Translations under genes and position numbers: made by a program
Assembly: GCF_000313755.1 (NCBI RefSeq)
Contig: NZ_AMZB01000098.1
Location: 20,429 to 84,428 of the forward strand
Reading direction: 5' to 3'
DNA length: 64,000 bases
Origin: Pseudomonas nitroreducens TX1
Lineage (GTDB): Bacteria > Pseudomonadota > Gammaproteobacteria > Pseudomonadales > Pseudomonadaceae
Notes under the pieces: model-generated
What the model was told of the DNA's origin: nothing
Databases searched by the model: none
The model's input: only the letters and a program-made list of their open reading frames with translations
In this document: positions 20,015-30,463 of the stretch, piece by piece
Position numbering within the stretch: position 1 is the stretch's first letter
Layout of the letters: every line of letters begins with the position of its first letter

Positions 20015-20575
20015 ATGAAACATCCAATCAAGCACCACCACGCCAAAATCATCGGCGGTCTGGGCGCACTGCTAGTAGCCGCCAACGCCTCCGCTGCGCC
20101 GATACAGGAGCTGATCGTGACCGCCAACCCCTCGGTCATCAACGAAGGTGAATCCGCCAGCATCAACTGGGGCTCGACAAATACCGAGTTCTGCCAGATC
20201 AACGGTGCAGAGTCCGGAACGCAACCGCCCAATGGCAACTGGCTTAGCAAGCCTCTGGCCCAGAGCAAACGATTCACCGTCATCTGCTATGGCGGAACCA
20301 GCAGCGTCAGCAAGTATGTAGACGTCACAGTAAAGCCGAAACCACCCACCATGACATTCTCGGTGAATCCGCCGCAGATCAAGGCAGGTGAAAAGGTGAC
20401 CCGCTATTGGACCTCGGAAAACACTACCGGCTGTCAAAGCAAAACCGGCATCCCTCTCGCCACCAGCGGCGTTTGGGTGACCGAGCCGGTCTATAGCTCC
20501 AACACCTACCAGATCACCTGCACGGGGCCCGGCGGCTCGGTGACCAAGTCCGCCGACGTAACCATCTTGCCGTAA
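20015..20575 (+). CDS. Secreted protein with two Ig-like repeats, function unknown
   Basis: 186-residue protein. A signal peptide (MKHPIKHHHAKIIGGLGALLVAANASAA) is followed by two tandem domains of about 75 residues. Repeat 1 (VTANPSVINEGESASINWGS ... CQINGAES ... FTVICYGG) and repeat 2 (FSVNPPQIKAGEKVTRYWTS ... GCQSKTG ... YQITCTGPGGSV) share the pattern xNPxxIxxGE-W-S-C-x(30)-Y/F-x-V/I-x-C-x-GG, which is that of small bacterial Ig-like beta-sandwich repeats. Each repeat has one pair of cysteines, so one disulfide per domain is likely. There is no catalytic motif, LPXTG or lipobox. It stands alone between a terminator and a large inverted repeat inside the normally compact cmk-rpsA interval. 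Function unknown; adhesion or binding is only a guess. Confidence 0.8.
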   Translation: MKHPIKHHHAKIIGGLGALLVAANASAAPIQELIVTANPSVINEGESASINWGSTNTEFCQINGAESGTQPPNGNWLSKPLAQSKRFTVICYGGTSSVSKYVDVTVKPKPPTMTFSVNPPQIKAGEKVTRYWTSENTTGCQSKTGIPLATSGVWVTEPVYSSNTYQITCTGPGGSVTKSADVTILP

Positions 20576-20736
20576 CACCCGCTGAAAAGGAGCGGCGCTG
20601 CTATCGACGCGCGCTCTGAACAGCGACGTAATGATATGGAGGCAGGTGCTGCAGACCCTGCCTCCTCACCGATCTGGCCTTGAGCCCATACTCGCCGAAG
20701 AACGAATGCGTCGATCTTCGCCTGGAACACGTACAA

Positions 20737-20799
20737 GCTTCAGGTCCGAAAATATAAATCCTCGGACTGGCCGGGGATTTATATTTCGAACCTTAAAGC
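20737..20799. repeat. AT-rich imperfect inverted repeat, about 30-base arms
   Basis: The left arm runs from GCTTCAGG through AATATAAATCCTCGG, and the right arm is CCGGGGATTTATATT through CCTTAAAGC. The arms pair with a few mismatches and one bulge around a short loop near 20766-20768. It lies just past the cmk stop on the minus strand. There is no T-run; it could be a terminator-like hairpin or a mobile palindromic element. Confidence 0.75.
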
Positions 20800-20834
20800 C
20801 ACCGGAGTGGAGCCCGGTCAGTTCGTAGTGACCA

Positions 20835-21524
20835 CTAATCGGCCAACCCCAACCGCGAAACCTCAGCCAGGATGCTGTCCACCACCTCATCGATGCCCAT
20901 CGAGGTGGAGTCCACCAGTATCGCCCCCTTGGCCGGCTTCAGCGGCGCCACGGCTCGCTGGCTGTCACGCTCGTCGCGCGCACGGATTTCCTCTGCCAGC
21001 TGTGCCTGGTCGCTGTCGATGCCCTTGCCCTTGAGCTGAAGGTAGCGGCGGCGGGCGCGCTCCTCGGCCGAAGCGGTGAGGAATATCTTCAGGGGGGCGC
21101 TGGGGAAGACCACGGTACCCATGTCGCGCCCGTCGGCCACCAGGCCCGGCGCCTCGAGGAAGGCGCGCTGGCGTTGCAGCAGCGCATCGCGCACCGCCGG
21201 CAGGGCGGCGACTTGCGAGGCGCCGGCACCGACTTGTTCGGTGCGGATGGTGTCGGTGACGTCTTCGCCTTCGAGGATGATGTGCTGGCCCTGCCCGCCC
21301 TTGGCGTGGGTGAACTGCACATCCAGGTGAGCGGCCAGGACCTTGAGGGCTTCTTCGTTGGTCAGGTCGATGCCGTGATTACCGGCGGCAAACGCCAGCA
21401 AGCGATACAGCGCACCGGAATCCAGCAGATTCCAGCCCAGGCGCTTGGCCAGCAGGCCGGCGACGGTGCCCTTGCCCGAGCCGCTGGGGCCGTCGATGGC
21501 GAGGACTGGCCATTCGCCATTCAT
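20835..21524 (-). CDS. cmk: Cytidylate kinase
   Basis: 229-residue kinase converting CMP/dCMP to the diphosphates with ATP. The P-loop GPSGSGKGT is at residues 12-20, followed by [11 protein letters not shown] and the family motif [13 protein letters not shown]. The ATG overlaps the stop of the upstream tyrA-aroA gene as TGATG. It is the last gene of the leftward aromatic block; in relatives rpsA follows directly. Confidence 0.97.
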   Translation of the reverse strand: MNGEWPVLAIDGPSGSGKGTVAGLLAKRLGWNLLDSGALYRLLAFAAGNHGIDLTNEEALKVLAAHLDVQFTHAKGGQGQHIILEGEDVTDTIRTEQVGAGASQVAALPAVRDALLQRQRAFLEAPGLVADGRDMGTVVFPSAPLKIFLTASAEERARRRYLQLKGKGIDSDQAQLAEEIRARDERDSQRAVAPLKPAKGAILVDSTSMGIDEVVDSILAEVSRLGLAD

Positions 21525-23749
21525 CAGTTCTTCTCCTCAGCGACGCGGATGCCCGCGCCGGACGCCAGCCCGAGGAAGTTCGGGAAGGAAGTCGCGACGT
21601 TGGCGCAGTCGTGGATGCGGATCGGGGCACCGGCACGCAGGGAGGCCACGCTGAAGGACATGGCAATACGGTGGTCGCCGTGGCTCCAGACCTCGCCGCC
21701 GCCGTAGGTGCCGCCGTCGATGATGATGCCGTCCGGGGTCGGCTCGCACTTCACGCCCAGGGCCAGCAGGCCGTCGGCCATGACCTGGATGCGGTCGGAT
21801 TCCTTCACCCGCAGCTCTTCCGCGCCGCGCAGGACGGTGCGGCCTTGCGCATTGGCGGCGGCGACGAAGAGGACCGGGAACTCGTCGATGGCCAGCGGCA
21901 CCAGGTCTTCGGGGATATCGATGCCTTTCAGTTGGGCGGAACGCACGCGGATGTCGGCGACCGGCTCGCCGCCTACTTCACGCTGGTTTTCCAGGGTGAT
22001 GTCGGCGCCCATGAGCTTGAGGATGTCGATGACGCCGGTGCGGGTCGGGTTGATGCCGACGTGCTCCAGAGTCAGGTCCGAACCTTCGGCGATGCTCGCG
22101 GCGACCAGGAAGAAAGCGGCGGAGGAAATGTCCGCCGGAACTTCGATGGAGGTGGCGCTGAGCTTGTGGCCGGACTCGACACGGGCGGTGGCACCCTCGA
22201 CGTCGACCGGGTAGCCGAAGCCACGCAGCATACGCTCGGTATGGTCGCGGGTCGGGGCCGGCTCGGTGGTGGAGGTTTCTCCGGCAGCGTAGAGGCCGGC
22301 GAGCAGCAGGCAGGATTTCACCTGGGCACTGGCCATGGGCATGTCGTAGTGCATGCCGGTGAGTTTCTGACCGCCACGAATGGTCAGCGGCGGGCGGCCT
22401 TCGGGGCCGGTCTCGATCACCGCACCCATCTCGCGCAGCGGCTTGGCGACACGGTTCATCGGGCGTTTGGACAGCGAGGCGTCGCCGGTCAGGGTGGTGT
22501 CGAACGGCTGGGCGGCGAGCAGACCACTGAGCAGGCGCATGGAGGTGCCGGAGTTGCCCAGGTAGATCGGGCCGGGCGGCGCCTTCAAGCCATGGAGGCC
22601 GACGCCATGTACGGTCACGCGGCCGTGGTGCGGGCCTTCGATGACCACGCCCATGTCGCGGAAGGCCTGGATGGTGGCAAGGGCGTCTTCGCCCTCGAGG
22701 AAGCCTTGCACCTCCGTCGTGCCCTCGGCGAGGGAACCGAGCATGATCGAGCGGTGCGAAATGGACTTGTCGCCCGGTACGCGAACACGTCCGGAGAGGC
22801 GGCCACCCGGCTGGGCCAGGAAAATCAGGTCATTGTTGTGCATGGCGTCCACATAGGCCCGGCGGGCCAGGATTTTGCTGAAATGCTCGCGGGCAACGCG
22901 GGCGCGGGTGAAGACGCCCATCAGTTGTTGCCCGTCCCCTTTATCGACGGCCTCGCGCAGATCATCGAGGTCGTCACGGAATACGTCGAGGATGCGCAGC
23001 ACCGCCTCGCGGTTGGCGAGGAAGATGTCGTGCCACATCACCGGGTCGCTGCCAGCGATCCGCGTGAAGTCGCGGAAGCCGCCAGCGGCATAGCGGAAGA
23101 TTTCCAGATTCTCGCTGCGTTTGGCCAATGAGTCGACCAGCGTGAAGGCCAGCAGGTGCGGCAGGTGGCTGGTGGCGGCGAGGACTTCGTCGTGGTGTTC
23201 GACGGCCATCTGCTCGACATCCGCACCCAGCTCGCGCCAGAGGCTTTCGACGCGCTGGATCGCGTCCGCGTCGGCATTATCCAGCGGAGTGAGGATGACT
23301 TTATGACGGCGGAACAGTTCTGCGTTGGCCGCTTCCACCCCGCTCTGCTCGGAGCCGGCGATAGGATGGCCGGGCACGAAGCGCGCCGGCATGCCGCCAA
23401 ATACCGCTTTCGCGGCACGCACCACGTTTCCCTTGGCGCTGCCCACGTCGGTGAGGATAGCGTTGCCGATGTCGAAGGTAGCGAGCTCGCCGAGGACCTT
23501 CTCCATGGCCAGGATCGGCACGGCAAGCTGGATCACGTCAGCGTCACGGCAACCGACAGCGAGGCTTTCCTCGCAGCGGTCGACTACGCCGAGCTCCACC
23601 GCCAGGCGCCGGGTTTGCGGGTCACGGTCGACGCCGACCACTTCCTCGAACAGGCCCTTCTGGCGGACACCCTTGGCGAAGGAGCCGCCGATAAGGCCGA
23701 GCCCCACCACGACGAGGCGGCGAAGCTTGTGCGGCTGGACATCAGGCAC
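21524..23749 (-). CDS. aroA: Fused prephenate dehydrogenase / 3-phosphoshikimate 1-carboxyvinyltransferase
   Basis: 741-residue bifunctional enzyme. Residues about 10-300 are a TyrA-type dehydrogenase: NAD-binding [12 protein letters not shown] (16-27), and the catalytic-region motifs [11 protein letters not shown] and [10 protein letters not shown]. From about residue 305 is EPSP synthase, which joins PEP to shikimate-3-phosphate, with [33 protein letters not shown] and RVKESDR. Thus one polypeptide makes both a late common-pathway intermediate and the tyrosine branch product. I place the start at GTG 23749, overlapping the hisC stop; a longer in-frame start at 23773 cannot be excluded. This fusion is standard in Pseudomonas. 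The EPSP synthase half carries all four class II signature motifs. Confidence 0.95.
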   Translation of the reverse strand: MPDVQPHKLRRLVVVGLGLIGGSFAKGVRQKGLFEEVVGVDRDPQTRRLAVELGVVDRCEESLAVGCRDADVIQLAVPILAMEKVLGELATFDIGNAILTDVGSAKGNVVRAAKAVFGGMPARFVPGHPIAGSEQSGVEAANAELFRRHKVILTPLDNADADAIQRVESLWRELGADVEQMAVEHHDEVLAATSHLPHLLAFTLVDSLAKRSENLEIFRYAAGGFRDFTRIAGSDPVMWHDIFLANREAVLRILDVFRDDLDDLREAVDKGDGQQLMGVFTRARVAREHFSKILARRAYVDAMHNNDLIFLAQPGGRLSGRVRVPGDKSISHRSIMLGSLAEGTTEVQGFLEGEDALATIQAFRDMGVVIEGPHHGRVTVHGVGLHGLKAPPGPIYLGNSGTSMRLLSGLLAAQPFDTTLTGDASLSKRPMNRVAKPLREMGAVIETGPEGRPPLTIRGGQKLTGMHYDMPMASAQVKSCLLLAGLYAAGETSTTEPAPTRDHTERMLRGFGYPVDVEGATARVESGHKLSATSIEVPADISSAAFFLVAASIAEGSDLTLEHVGINPTRTGVIDILKLMGADITLENQREVGGEPVADIRVRSAQLKGIDIPEDLVPLAIDEFPVLFVAAANAQGRTVLRGAEELRVKESDRIQVMADGLLALGVKCEPTPDGIIIDGGTYGGGEVWSHGDHRIAMSFSVASLRAGAPIRIHDCANVATSFPNFLGLASGAGIRVAEEKN

Positions 23750-24854
23750 GGGCGAGCACCTTGGCCAGCGCATCGAGGAAGCGGGCGTTCTCGGCCGGCA
23801 GGCCGATGGAGATGCGCAGGTGATGTGGCATCCCGTAGCCGCCTACCGGGCGGACGATCACGCCTTCGGCGAGCAGACCCTGGTAGACCGGCCCGGCATC
23901 GCGCTTGAGATCCACGGCAATGAAGTTGCCCTTGGAGGGAATCCACTGCAGGTCCAGCGCGCGCAACCCGTTTTCCAACTGGGCCATGCCTTCGTCGTTG
24001 ATGCGTTTGCCTTCGGCCAGGTACTGCGCGTCGTCCAGCGCGGCGCAGGCTGCGGCCAGGGCCAGGCTGTTGACGTTGAACGGCTGGCGCACGCGGTTGA
24101 GCACATCGGCAACCTGCGCCGAGGAGATCGCGTAGCCAACGCGCAGCGACGCCAGGCCATAGGCCTTGGAGAAGGTGCGCGAGACCAGCAGGTTCGGATA
24201 GCGGGCCAGGTACTTCAGGCCATCCGGCAGCTCTTCGCCTTCGGCGTATTCGATGTACGCCTCGTCGAGCACCACCAGGACACTTTGCGGAACCTGCGAC
24301 AGGAAGCGCTCCAGCGCGTCAGGGCCGAACCAGGTGCCGGTGGGGTTGTTCGGGTTGGCGATGAAGACCACGCGGGTGTTGGCGTCGATGGCCGCCAGCA
24401 TGGCTTCCAGGTCATGGCCCCAGTCCTTGGCCGGCACGACCTTGCCCTGGGCGCCGACGGCCTGGGTGGAGATCGGGTAGACGGCGAAGGCGAACTGGCT
24501 GAACACCGCATTCAGGCCGGGCGCCAGGTAGGCGCGAGCCACCAGGTCAAGGATGTCGTTGGAGCCGTTGCCCAGGGTGACCTGAGCGGTGTCGACACCG
24601 CAGCGCTCGGCCAGGCGGGACTTCAGCTCGAAGCCATTGCCATCGGGGTAGCGGGTCAGTTCGGCCAGTTCGGCGCGGATGGCCTCGAGGACCTTCGGGC
24701 TCGGGCCCAGCGGATTCTCGTTGCTGGCCAGCTTGACGATGCCGGCGGGGTCGAGCTTCAACTCGCGGGCCAGTTCGTCGACCGGTTTGCCCGGCACATA
24801 AGGGGATAGCTTCTGCACGCCCGGCTGGGCCAGGGCAAGGAAATCACAGCTCAT
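23742..24854 (-). CDS. hisC: Histidinol-phosphate / aromatic aminotransferase (HisC2 type)
   Basis: 370-residue class II PLP aminotransferase. LASNENPLGPSPKV near residue 45, the substrate/cofactor motif IANPNNPTGTWF, DEAYIEYAEGE and the PLP lysine in SRTFSKAYGLASLRVGYA (about residue 225) are all present. Its position between the P-protein and the tyrA-aroA fusion suggests it transaminates phenylpyruvate, hydroxyphenylpyruvate or prephenate rather than serving only histidine synthesis. Start ATG 24854 (MSCDFLALA), 26 bases after the cysC stop, preceded by GAGAGAG. Its stop overlaps the tyrA-aroA start. Confidence 0.95.
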   Translation of the reverse strand: MSCDFLALAQPGVQKLSPYVPGKPVDELARELKLDPAGIVKLASNENPLGPSPKVLEAIRAELAELTRYPDGNGFELKSRLAERCGVDTAQVTLGNGSNDILDLVARAYLAPGLNAVFSQFAFAVYPISTQAVGAQGKVVPAKDWGHDLEAMLAAIDANTRVVFIANPNNPTGTWFGPDALERFLSQVPQSVLVVLDEAYIEYAEGEELPDGLKYLARYPNLLVSRTFSKAYGLASLRVGYAISSAQVADVLNRVRQPFNVNSLALAAACAALDDAQYLAEGKRINDEGMAQLENGLRALDLQWIPSKGNFIAVDLKRDAGPVYQGLLAEGVIVRPVGGYGMPHHLRISIGLPAENARFLDALAKVLARA

Positions 24855-24880
24855 GGGGCATCTCTCTCGAGTGGGGCCGC

Positions 24881-25486
24881 TCAGAATGAGTCGATGTAAC
24901 CGGCGGCCACCATGTAATTGCAGATGCGGTCGACCGCTTCCTCGACCGACAACGTGGATGTATCGATGGTGAGTTCCGCCGCCTCCGGGACCTCGAACGG
25001 GGAGTCGATACCGGTGAACTGCTTCAACTCGCCGGCTCGCGCCTTGCGATAGAGCCCTTTGGGGTCGCGCTCCTCGCAGACGCTCAGCGGGGTGGAAACG
25101 TGAACCTCGACAAAGCACTCGGGCAGCAAGGCACGGACAAGGTCGCGGTCGGCCCGGAACGGCGAGATGAACGCCGCAATGGCGATCAGCCCCGCATCCA
25201 CCATCAGCGCGCCCACCTCGCCTACCCGGCGGATATTCTCGCAGCGGTCTTCGGCACTGAAGCCCAGGTCACGATTGAGGCCGTGGCGGAGGTTGTCGCC
25301 ATCGAGCAGGTAGGTGTGCCGACCACACGCATGCAGTCGATGTTCGAGAGCGTCGGCGATCGTCGACTTGCCGGAGCCACTCAGCCCCGTCAGCCAGATC
25401 AGACACGGGCGCTGCCCCTTGATCCATGAGCGGCTCTTGCGATCGATCACCGACGACTGCCAGCGAATATTGCGACTGCTGGGCAT
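24881..25486 (-). CDS. cysC: Adenylyl-sulfate (APS) kinase
   Basis: 201-residue kinase that phosphorylates adenosine 5'-phosphosulfate to PAPS for sulfate reduction or sulfation. P-loop GLSGSGKST at 34-42, the APS-binding segment [16 protein letters not shown] from residue 62, the ENIRR element and [20 protein letters not shown] near the C-terminus are intact, so it should be active. It is a free-standing CysC rather than a CysNC fusion. The ATG overlaps the pheA stop as TGATG, so it is translationally coupled inside the serC-pheA-hisC-tyrA/aroA operon, a place where relatives have pheA directly followed by hisC. Codon use looks like that of its neighbours. Confidence 0.93.
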   Translation of the reverse strand: MPSSRNIRWQSSVIDRKSRSWIKGQRPCLIWLTGLSGSGKSTIADALEHRLHACGRHTYLLDGDNLRHGLNRDLGFSAEDRCENIRRVGEVGALMVDAGLIAIAAFISPFRADRDLVRALLPECFVEVHVSTPLSVCEERDPKGLYRKARAGELKQFTGIDSPFEVPEAAELTIDTSTLSVEEAVDRICNYMVAAGYIDSF

Positions 25487-26583
25487 CAGAGCACGGCCTT
25501 GGGATAGGAACCCAGCACCTTCAGGGCAACGGCTTCGCTGTTGATCTTCTCCAGCACGTCCTTGATCAGCGGATCCTTGTGGTGGCCTATGAAGTCGATG
25601 AAGAACACGTAGGTCCACTTGCCGCTGCGCGACGGACGGGTCTCGATGCGGGTCAGGTCGATGCCGTTGTTGTGGAACGGCACCAGCAGCTCGTGCAGCG
25701 CGCCCGGCTTGTTGCGCATGGAGACGATGATGGAGGTCTTGTCGTCGCCGGTGGGCGGCACTTCCTGGTTGCCGATCATGAGGAAGCGCGTGGAGTTGTC
25801 CGGGCGGTCCTCGATCTTCTCGTGCAGCTTGTCCAGGCCATAAAGGCTGGCTGCCATGTCGCCTGCAATTGCTGCACTGTTCCACTCGCTCTTCACCCGC
25901 TTGGCGGCATCGGCGTTGCTGGAGACCGCCACGCGCTCGACGTTCGGGTAGTGCGCGTCCAGCCACTTGCGGCACTGGGCCAGGGACTGGGCGTGGGAGT
26001 AGATGCGGGTGATGTTGTTGGTCTTGGTGTTCTCCCCCACCAGCAGGTGATGGTGGATGCGCAGTTCCACCTCGCCGCAGATCACCAGGTCATGCTCGAG
26101 GAAGCTGTCGAGGGTATGGTTGACCGCGCCTTCGGTGGAGTTTTCCACCGGCACAACGCCGAAGTTCACCGCGCCGGCGGCGACTTCGCGGAACACTTCG
26201 TCGATGGCGGCCATCGGGGTGCTGATCACCGCGTGGCCGAAGTGCTTGAGCGCCGCGGCCTGGGTGAAGGTGCCTTCCGGGCCGAGGTAGGCCACTTTCA
26301 GCGGCTGCTCCAGGGCGAGGCAGGAGGACATGATCTCGCGGAACAGACGAGCGACTTCCTCGTTGTCCAGCGGGCCCTTGTTCAGCTCCATGATGTGCTT
26401 GAGCACCCAGGCCTCGCGCTCGGGCCGGTAGAACACCGGCTTCTCGCCTTCGGCCAGGGAGGCCATCTTCACGCGCGCCACGTCGGTGGCGCAGCGGGCG
26501 CGTTCGCTGATCAGCTCGAGGATCTTCTCGTCGAGGCTGTCGATGCGTACGCGCAAAGCCTTGAGCTGGTCAGCGTCGCTCAT
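25486..26583 (-). CDS. pheA: P-protein: chorismate mutase / prephenate dehydratase
   Basis: 365-residue bifunctional enzyme making phenylpyruvate from chorismate. Residues about 1-92 are an AroQ-type chorismate mutase ([23 protein letters not shown]), about 97-275 the prephenate dehydratase ([29 protein letters not shown], and the TRF motif in NSTRFLMIG), and the rest a regulatory ACT domain ([28 protein letters not shown]) that binds phenylalanine in relatives. Start and stop overlap serC and cysC by TGATG junctions. Confidence 0.97.
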   Translation of the reverse strand: MSDADQLKALRVRIDSLDEKILELISERARCATDVARVKMASLAEGEKPVFYRPEREAWVLKHIMELNKGPLDNEEVARLFREIMSSCLALEQPLKVAYLGPEGTFTQAAALKHFGHAVISTPMAAIDEVFREVAAGAVNFGVVPVENSTEGAVNHTLDSFLEHDLVICGEVELRIHHHLLVGENTKTNNITRIYSHAQSLAQCRKWLDAHYPNVERVAVSSNADAAKRVKSEWNSAAIAGDMAASLYGLDKLHEKIEDRPDNSTRFLMIGNQEVPPTGDDKTSIIVSMRNKPGALHELLVPFHNNGIDLTRIETRPSRSGKWTYVFFIDFIGHHKDPLIKDVLEKINSEAVALKVLGSYPKAVL

Positions 26584-27668
26584 CAGCCGTGCTCCTTCTC
26601 GAACTCGGCCATGTAGCCGACCAGGGCTTCGATGGCATCCAGGCCCAGGGCGTTATAGATGGAGGCACGCATGCCGCCCACCGAACGGTGGCCTTTCAGG
26701 TTGAGCAGGCCGCGCGCGTCGGCACCTTCGAGGAAGGCCTTGTCGAGCTTCTCGTCGGCCAGGCGGAACGGCACGTTCATCCAGGAGCGGGCGCTGGGCT
26801 GGATCGGGTTGGTGTAGAAGTCGCTGCTGTCGATGAAGGAGTACAACATGTCCTTCTTCGCGCGGTTGCGCTTCTCCATGGCGTCGACGCCGCCCTGCTC
26901 CTTCAGCCACTGGAAGACCAGGCCGGAGAGGTACCAGGAGTAGGTCGCCGGGGTGTTGTACATGGAGCCGTTGTCGGCGGCGACCTTGTAGTTGAGCATG
27001 GTCGGGCAGATGCTGCGGGCGCGGCCCAGCAGGTCTTCGCGAACGATGACGACCACCAGCCCGGACGGGCCGATGTTCTTCTGCGCGCCGGCGTAGATCA
27101 GGCCGAACTTGGACACGTCGGTCGGGCGGGAGAGGATGTCCGAGGACATGTCCACCACCAGCGGAACGTCGCCGACTTCCGGAATCCAGTCGAACTCCAG
27201 GCCGCCGATGGTCTCGTTGGACGCGTAGTGCAGGTAGGCGGCGTCCTTGGACAGGTTCCACTCGTTCTGCCCGGGGATGGCGAAGTAGTCGTACTTGGAT
27301 GCGCTGGCGACGACATTGACGTTGCCGTAGCGGCGAGCCTCTTCGATGGCCTTCTTCGACCAGATGCCGGTTTCCACGTAGTCCGCCACGCCGTCTTCGG
27401 GCAGCAGGTTCAGCGGGATCTCGGCGAACTGCTGGCTGGCGCCGCCCTGCAGGAACAGCACCTTGTAGTTCGATGGCACGCCCATCAGGTCGCGCAGGTC
27501 CTGCTCGGCCTTCTCGGCGATGGCCACGTAGTCGTCGCTACGGTGGCTCATCTCCATGACCGACAGGCCCTTGCCCTGCCAATCCAGCAGCTCGGCGCGG
27601 GCGCGCTCCAGCACCTCGGTGGGAAGCGCCGCGGGACCGGCGCAGAAGTTAAAGGCTCGCTTGCTCAC
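26583..27668 (-). CDS. serC: Phosphoserine aminotransferase
   Basis: 361-residue class V PLP enzyme that makes 3-phosphoserine (serine pathway) and also acts in pyridoxal phosphate synthesis. The sequence opens SKRAFNFCAGPAALPTEVL, contains MEMSHRS, QGGASQQFAEIPLNL, the PLP lysine in YAGAQKNIGPSG (about residue 196) and ends GGMRASIYNALGL...MAEFEKEHG. I chose GTG 27668 over GTG 27674 because relatives begin MSKRAFNF and the GCGAGAG then has a usable spacing. It lies only 14 bases from the gyrA stop and overlaps pheA, so read-through from gyrA is likely. Confidence 0.96.
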   Translation of the reverse strand: MSKRAFNFCAGPAALPTEVLERARAELLDWQGKGLSVMEMSHRSDDYVAIAEKAEQDLRDLMGVPSNYKVLFLQGGASQQFAEIPLNLLPEDGVADYVETGIWSKKAIEEARRYGNVNVVASASKYDYFAIPGQNEWNLSKDAAYLHYASNETIGGLEFDWIPEVGDVPLVVDMSSDILSRPTDVSKFGLIYAGAQKNIGPSGLVVVIVREDLLGRARSICPTMLNYKVAADNGSMYNTPATYSWYLSGLVFQWLKEQGGVDAMEKRNRAKKDMLYSFIDSSDFYTNPIQPSARSWMNVPFRLADEKLDKAFLEGADARGLLNLKGHRSVGGMRASIYNALGLDAIEALVGYMAEFEKEHG

Positions 27669-27682
27669 ATCCACTCTCGCTA

Positions 27683-30463
27683 TCAGTCTTCGCTGGCCTG
27701 CGGGGCTTCTTCAGCCGCAGCTTCGCCTGCTTCTGGGTTCTCGTCCGACACTTCGCCTTCGATGATCTCGCCGTCGATGACGTCGTCTTCGCCTTCCACC
27801 ACGGTCGGCTCCTGCACCCGCTCCAGGCCCACGACGGTCTCGTCGGCGGCCAGCTTGATGAGGATCACGCCCTGGGTGTTACGGCCGGCGCCACGGACTT
27901 CGTCGACACGGGTACGAACCAGGGTGCCCTGGTCGGAAATCAGCATGATTTCCTCGCCGTCCAGCACCTGCACGGCGCCGACCAGGTTGCCGTTACGCTC
28001 GTTGATTACCATGGCGATCACGCCCTGGCCGCCACGACCGCGACGCGGGTAGTCGGCCAGCGGGGTGCGCTTGCCGTAGCCACGCTCGGAGGCGGTGAGG
28101 ATCTGTGCCTCGCGGCACTCCGGGATCAGCATGGAGATGATGCGCTGGTCTTCGCCCAGGCGCATGCCGCGCACGCCACGGGCGTTACGGCCCATGATGC
28201 GTACCTTGCTTTCCTTGAAGCGGATCACCTTGCCGGCGTTGGAGAACATCATCACGTCCTTCGAACCGTCGGTGATGGCGGCGGCGATCAGCGAGTCGCC
28301 CTCTTCCAGCTTCAGGGCGATCAGGCCGTTGGAGCGCGGCTTGGTGAACTGGATCAGCGGGGTTTTCTTCACGGTGCCTTTCATGGTGGCCATGAAGATG
28401 TATGCGCCGGTCGGCTCGTCCTGGCTGAAGTCGGCGTCGTCGCCCTCTTCGGCTTCTTCGGCTTCCACCACTTCGGCGACCTGCTCGGCGACCACGTCAT
28501 CGTCATCGGCTTCGTCACCGGCAAACTGGGCGCGCACGGCTTCCAGGTCGATCTGCAGCATCGCGGTGATGCGCTCGCCTTCGTCCAGCGGCAGCAGGTT
28601 CACCAACGGACGGCCGCGGGCGGTGCGGGAGGCCTCCGGGATCTCGAAGGTGCGCAGCCAGTAGACCTTGCCCTTGCTGGAGAACAGCAGCAGCGTGGCG
28701 TGGCTGTTGGCGACCAGCAGGTGTTCGATGTAGTCCTCGTCCTTCACGCCACTGGCGGACTTGCCCTTGCCGCCGCGACGCTGGGCCTCGTAGGCGGCCA
28801 GCGGCTGGGACTTGGCATAGCCGCCGTGGGAGATGGTCACCACGCGCTCTTCTTCGGTGATCAGGTCGGCGATGGTCAGGTCCATCTGCGACGCGACGAT
28901 CTCGGTGCGGCGGGCATCGCCGAACTCGGCCTTGACCTTCTCCAGCTCCTCGCGGATGACTTCCATCAGGCGCTCGGGGTTGGTCAGGATGCGGATCAGC
29001 TCGCCGATCAGGGAAAGGATTTCCTGGTACTCGGACAGGAGCTTCTCGTGCTCCAGGCCGGTCAGGCGGTGCAGGCGCAGCTCCAGGATGGCCTGGGCCT
29101 GTTCCGGCGACAGGTAATACTTGCCCTCGCGCAGGCCGTACTGCGGGTCCAGGTCTTCCGGACGGCAGGAGTCGGCGCCGGCGCGCTCCACCATCGCCTC
29201 CACGGCGCTGGATTCCCAGGCGGTGGCGATCAGGCGTTCCTTGGCTTCGGCCGGGGTCGGCGAAGTCTTGATCAGCTCGATCACCGGGTCGATGTTCGAC
29301 AGGGCGACGGCCTGGCCTTCGAGGATGTGGCCGCGCTCGCGGGCCTTGCGCAGCTCGTAGACGGTCCGGCGGGTCACCACTTCACGGCGGTGGCGGATGA
29401 ACACCTCGAGCATGTCCTTGAGGTTCATCGTGCGCGGCTGGCCATCGACCAGGGCCACCACGTTGATGCCGAAGACGCTCTGCAGCTGGGTCTGGGCGTA
29501 GAGGTTGTTCAGCACGACCTCGCCCACTTCCCCGCGGCGCAGCTCGATGACTACACGCATGCCGTCCTTGTCGGACTCGTCGCGCAGCTCGGTGATGCCT
29601 TCGATCTTCTTCTCTTTCACCAGCTCGGCGATCTTCTCGATCAGGCGGGCCTTGTTCAACTGGTAGGGCAGCTCGGTGATGATGATCTGCTGGCGGTTGC
29701 CGCCCTTCTCCATGTCCTCGATGGTGGCGCGGGCACGGATATAGACGCGGCCACGGCCGGTGCGATAAGCCTCGATGATGCCCGCACGGCCGTTGATGAT
29801 GCCCGCGGTCGGGAAGTCCGGGCCGGGGATGTACTGCATCAGGTCATCGATGGACAGCTCGGGGTTGTCCATCAGTGCCAGGCAGCCGTCGATCACCTCG
29901 GTGAGGTTGTGCGGCGGAATGTTGGTCGCCATGCCCACGGCGATACCGCTGGAGCCGTTGACCAGCAGGTTCGGGATCTTGGTCGGCATGACCGCCGGGA
30001 TCTGCTCGGTGCCGTCATAGTTGGGCACCCAGTCGACGGTTTCCTTGTCCAGGTCCGCCAGCAGCTCATGGGCAAGCTTGGCCATGCGTACTTCGGTGTA
30101 TCGCATGGCTGCGGCGTTGTCGCCGTCCACCGAACCGAAGTTGCCCTGGCCGTCGACCAGCATGTAGCGCAGCGAGAAGGGCTGGGCCATGCGGACGATG
30201 GTGTCGTACACCGCGGTGTCGCCGTGCGGGTGGTACTTACCGATCACGTCGCCGACCACACGGGCGGACTTCTTGTAGGGCTTGTTCCAGTCGTTGCCCA
30301 GTTCGCTCATGGCGTACAGGACGCGGCGATGCACGGGCTTCAAGCCGTCGCGCGCATCGGGCAGGGCACGACCGACGATCACGCTCATGGCGTAATCGAG
30401 GTAGGACTGTCGGAGTTCGTCTTCGATGTTGACCGGGAGGATTTCTTTGGCCAGTTCGCCCAT
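27683..30463 (-). CDS. gyrA: DNA gyrase subunit A
   Basis: 926-residue breakage-reunion subunit of gyrase. The active-site tyrosine is Y122 in AAAMRYTE; the quinolone-determining region reads [10 protein letters not shown], with Thr83 and Asp87 in the usual susceptible state. The C-terminal beta-pinwheel begins near residue 540 ([22 protein letters not shown], a GyrA box) and is interrupted around 640-690 by a strongly acidic insert rich in E and D, as in other pseudomonads. It heads the leftward block with serC. Confidence 0.98.
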   Translation of the reverse strand: MGELAKEILPVNIEDELRQSYLDYAMSVIVGRALPDARDGLKPVHRRVLYAMSELGNDWNKPYKKSARVVGDVIGKYHPHGDTAVYDTIVRMAQPFSLRYMLVDGQGNFGSVDGDNAAAMRYTEVRMAKLAHELLADLDKETVDWVPNYDGTEQIPAVMPTKIPNLLVNGSSGIAVGMATNIPPHNLTEVIDGCLALMDNPELSIDDLMQYIPGPDFPTAGIINGRAGIIEAYRTGRGRVYIRARATIEDMEKGGNRQQIIITELPYQLNKARLIEKIAELVKEKKIEGITELRDESDKDGMRVVIELRRGEVGEVVLNNLYAQTQLQSVFGINVVALVDGQPRTMNLKDMLEVFIRHRREVVTRRTVYELRKARERGHILEGQAVALSNIDPVIELIKTSPTPAEAKERLIATAWESSAVEAMVERAGADSCRPEDLDPQYGLREGKYYLSPEQAQAILELRLHRLTGLEHEKLLSEYQEILSLIGELIRILTNPERLMEVIREELEKVKAEFGDARRTEIVASQMDLTIADLITEEERVVTISHGGYAKSQPLAAYEAQRRGGKGKSASGVKDEDYIEHLLVANSHATLLLFSSKGKVYWLRTFEIPEASRTARGRPLVNLLPLDEGERITAMLQIDLEAVRAQFAGDEADDDDVVAEQVAEVVEAEEAEEGDDADFSQDEPTGAYIFMATMKGTVKKTPLIQFTKPRSNGLIALKLEEGDSLIAAAITDGSKDVMMFSNAGKVIRFKESKVRIMGRNARGVRGMRLGEDQRIISMLIPECREAQILTASERGYGKRTPLADYPRRGRGGQGVIAMVINERNGNLVGAVQVLDGEEIMLISDQGTLVRTRVDEVRGAGRNTQGVILIKLAADETVVGLERVQEPTVVEGEDDVIDGEIIEGEVSDENPEAGEAAAEEAPQASED

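Noticed and set aside
30081..30231. Quinolone-resistance substitutions in gyrA
   Set aside because: The determining region reads [10 protein letters not shown] with Thr83 and Asp87, the usual susceptible residues.
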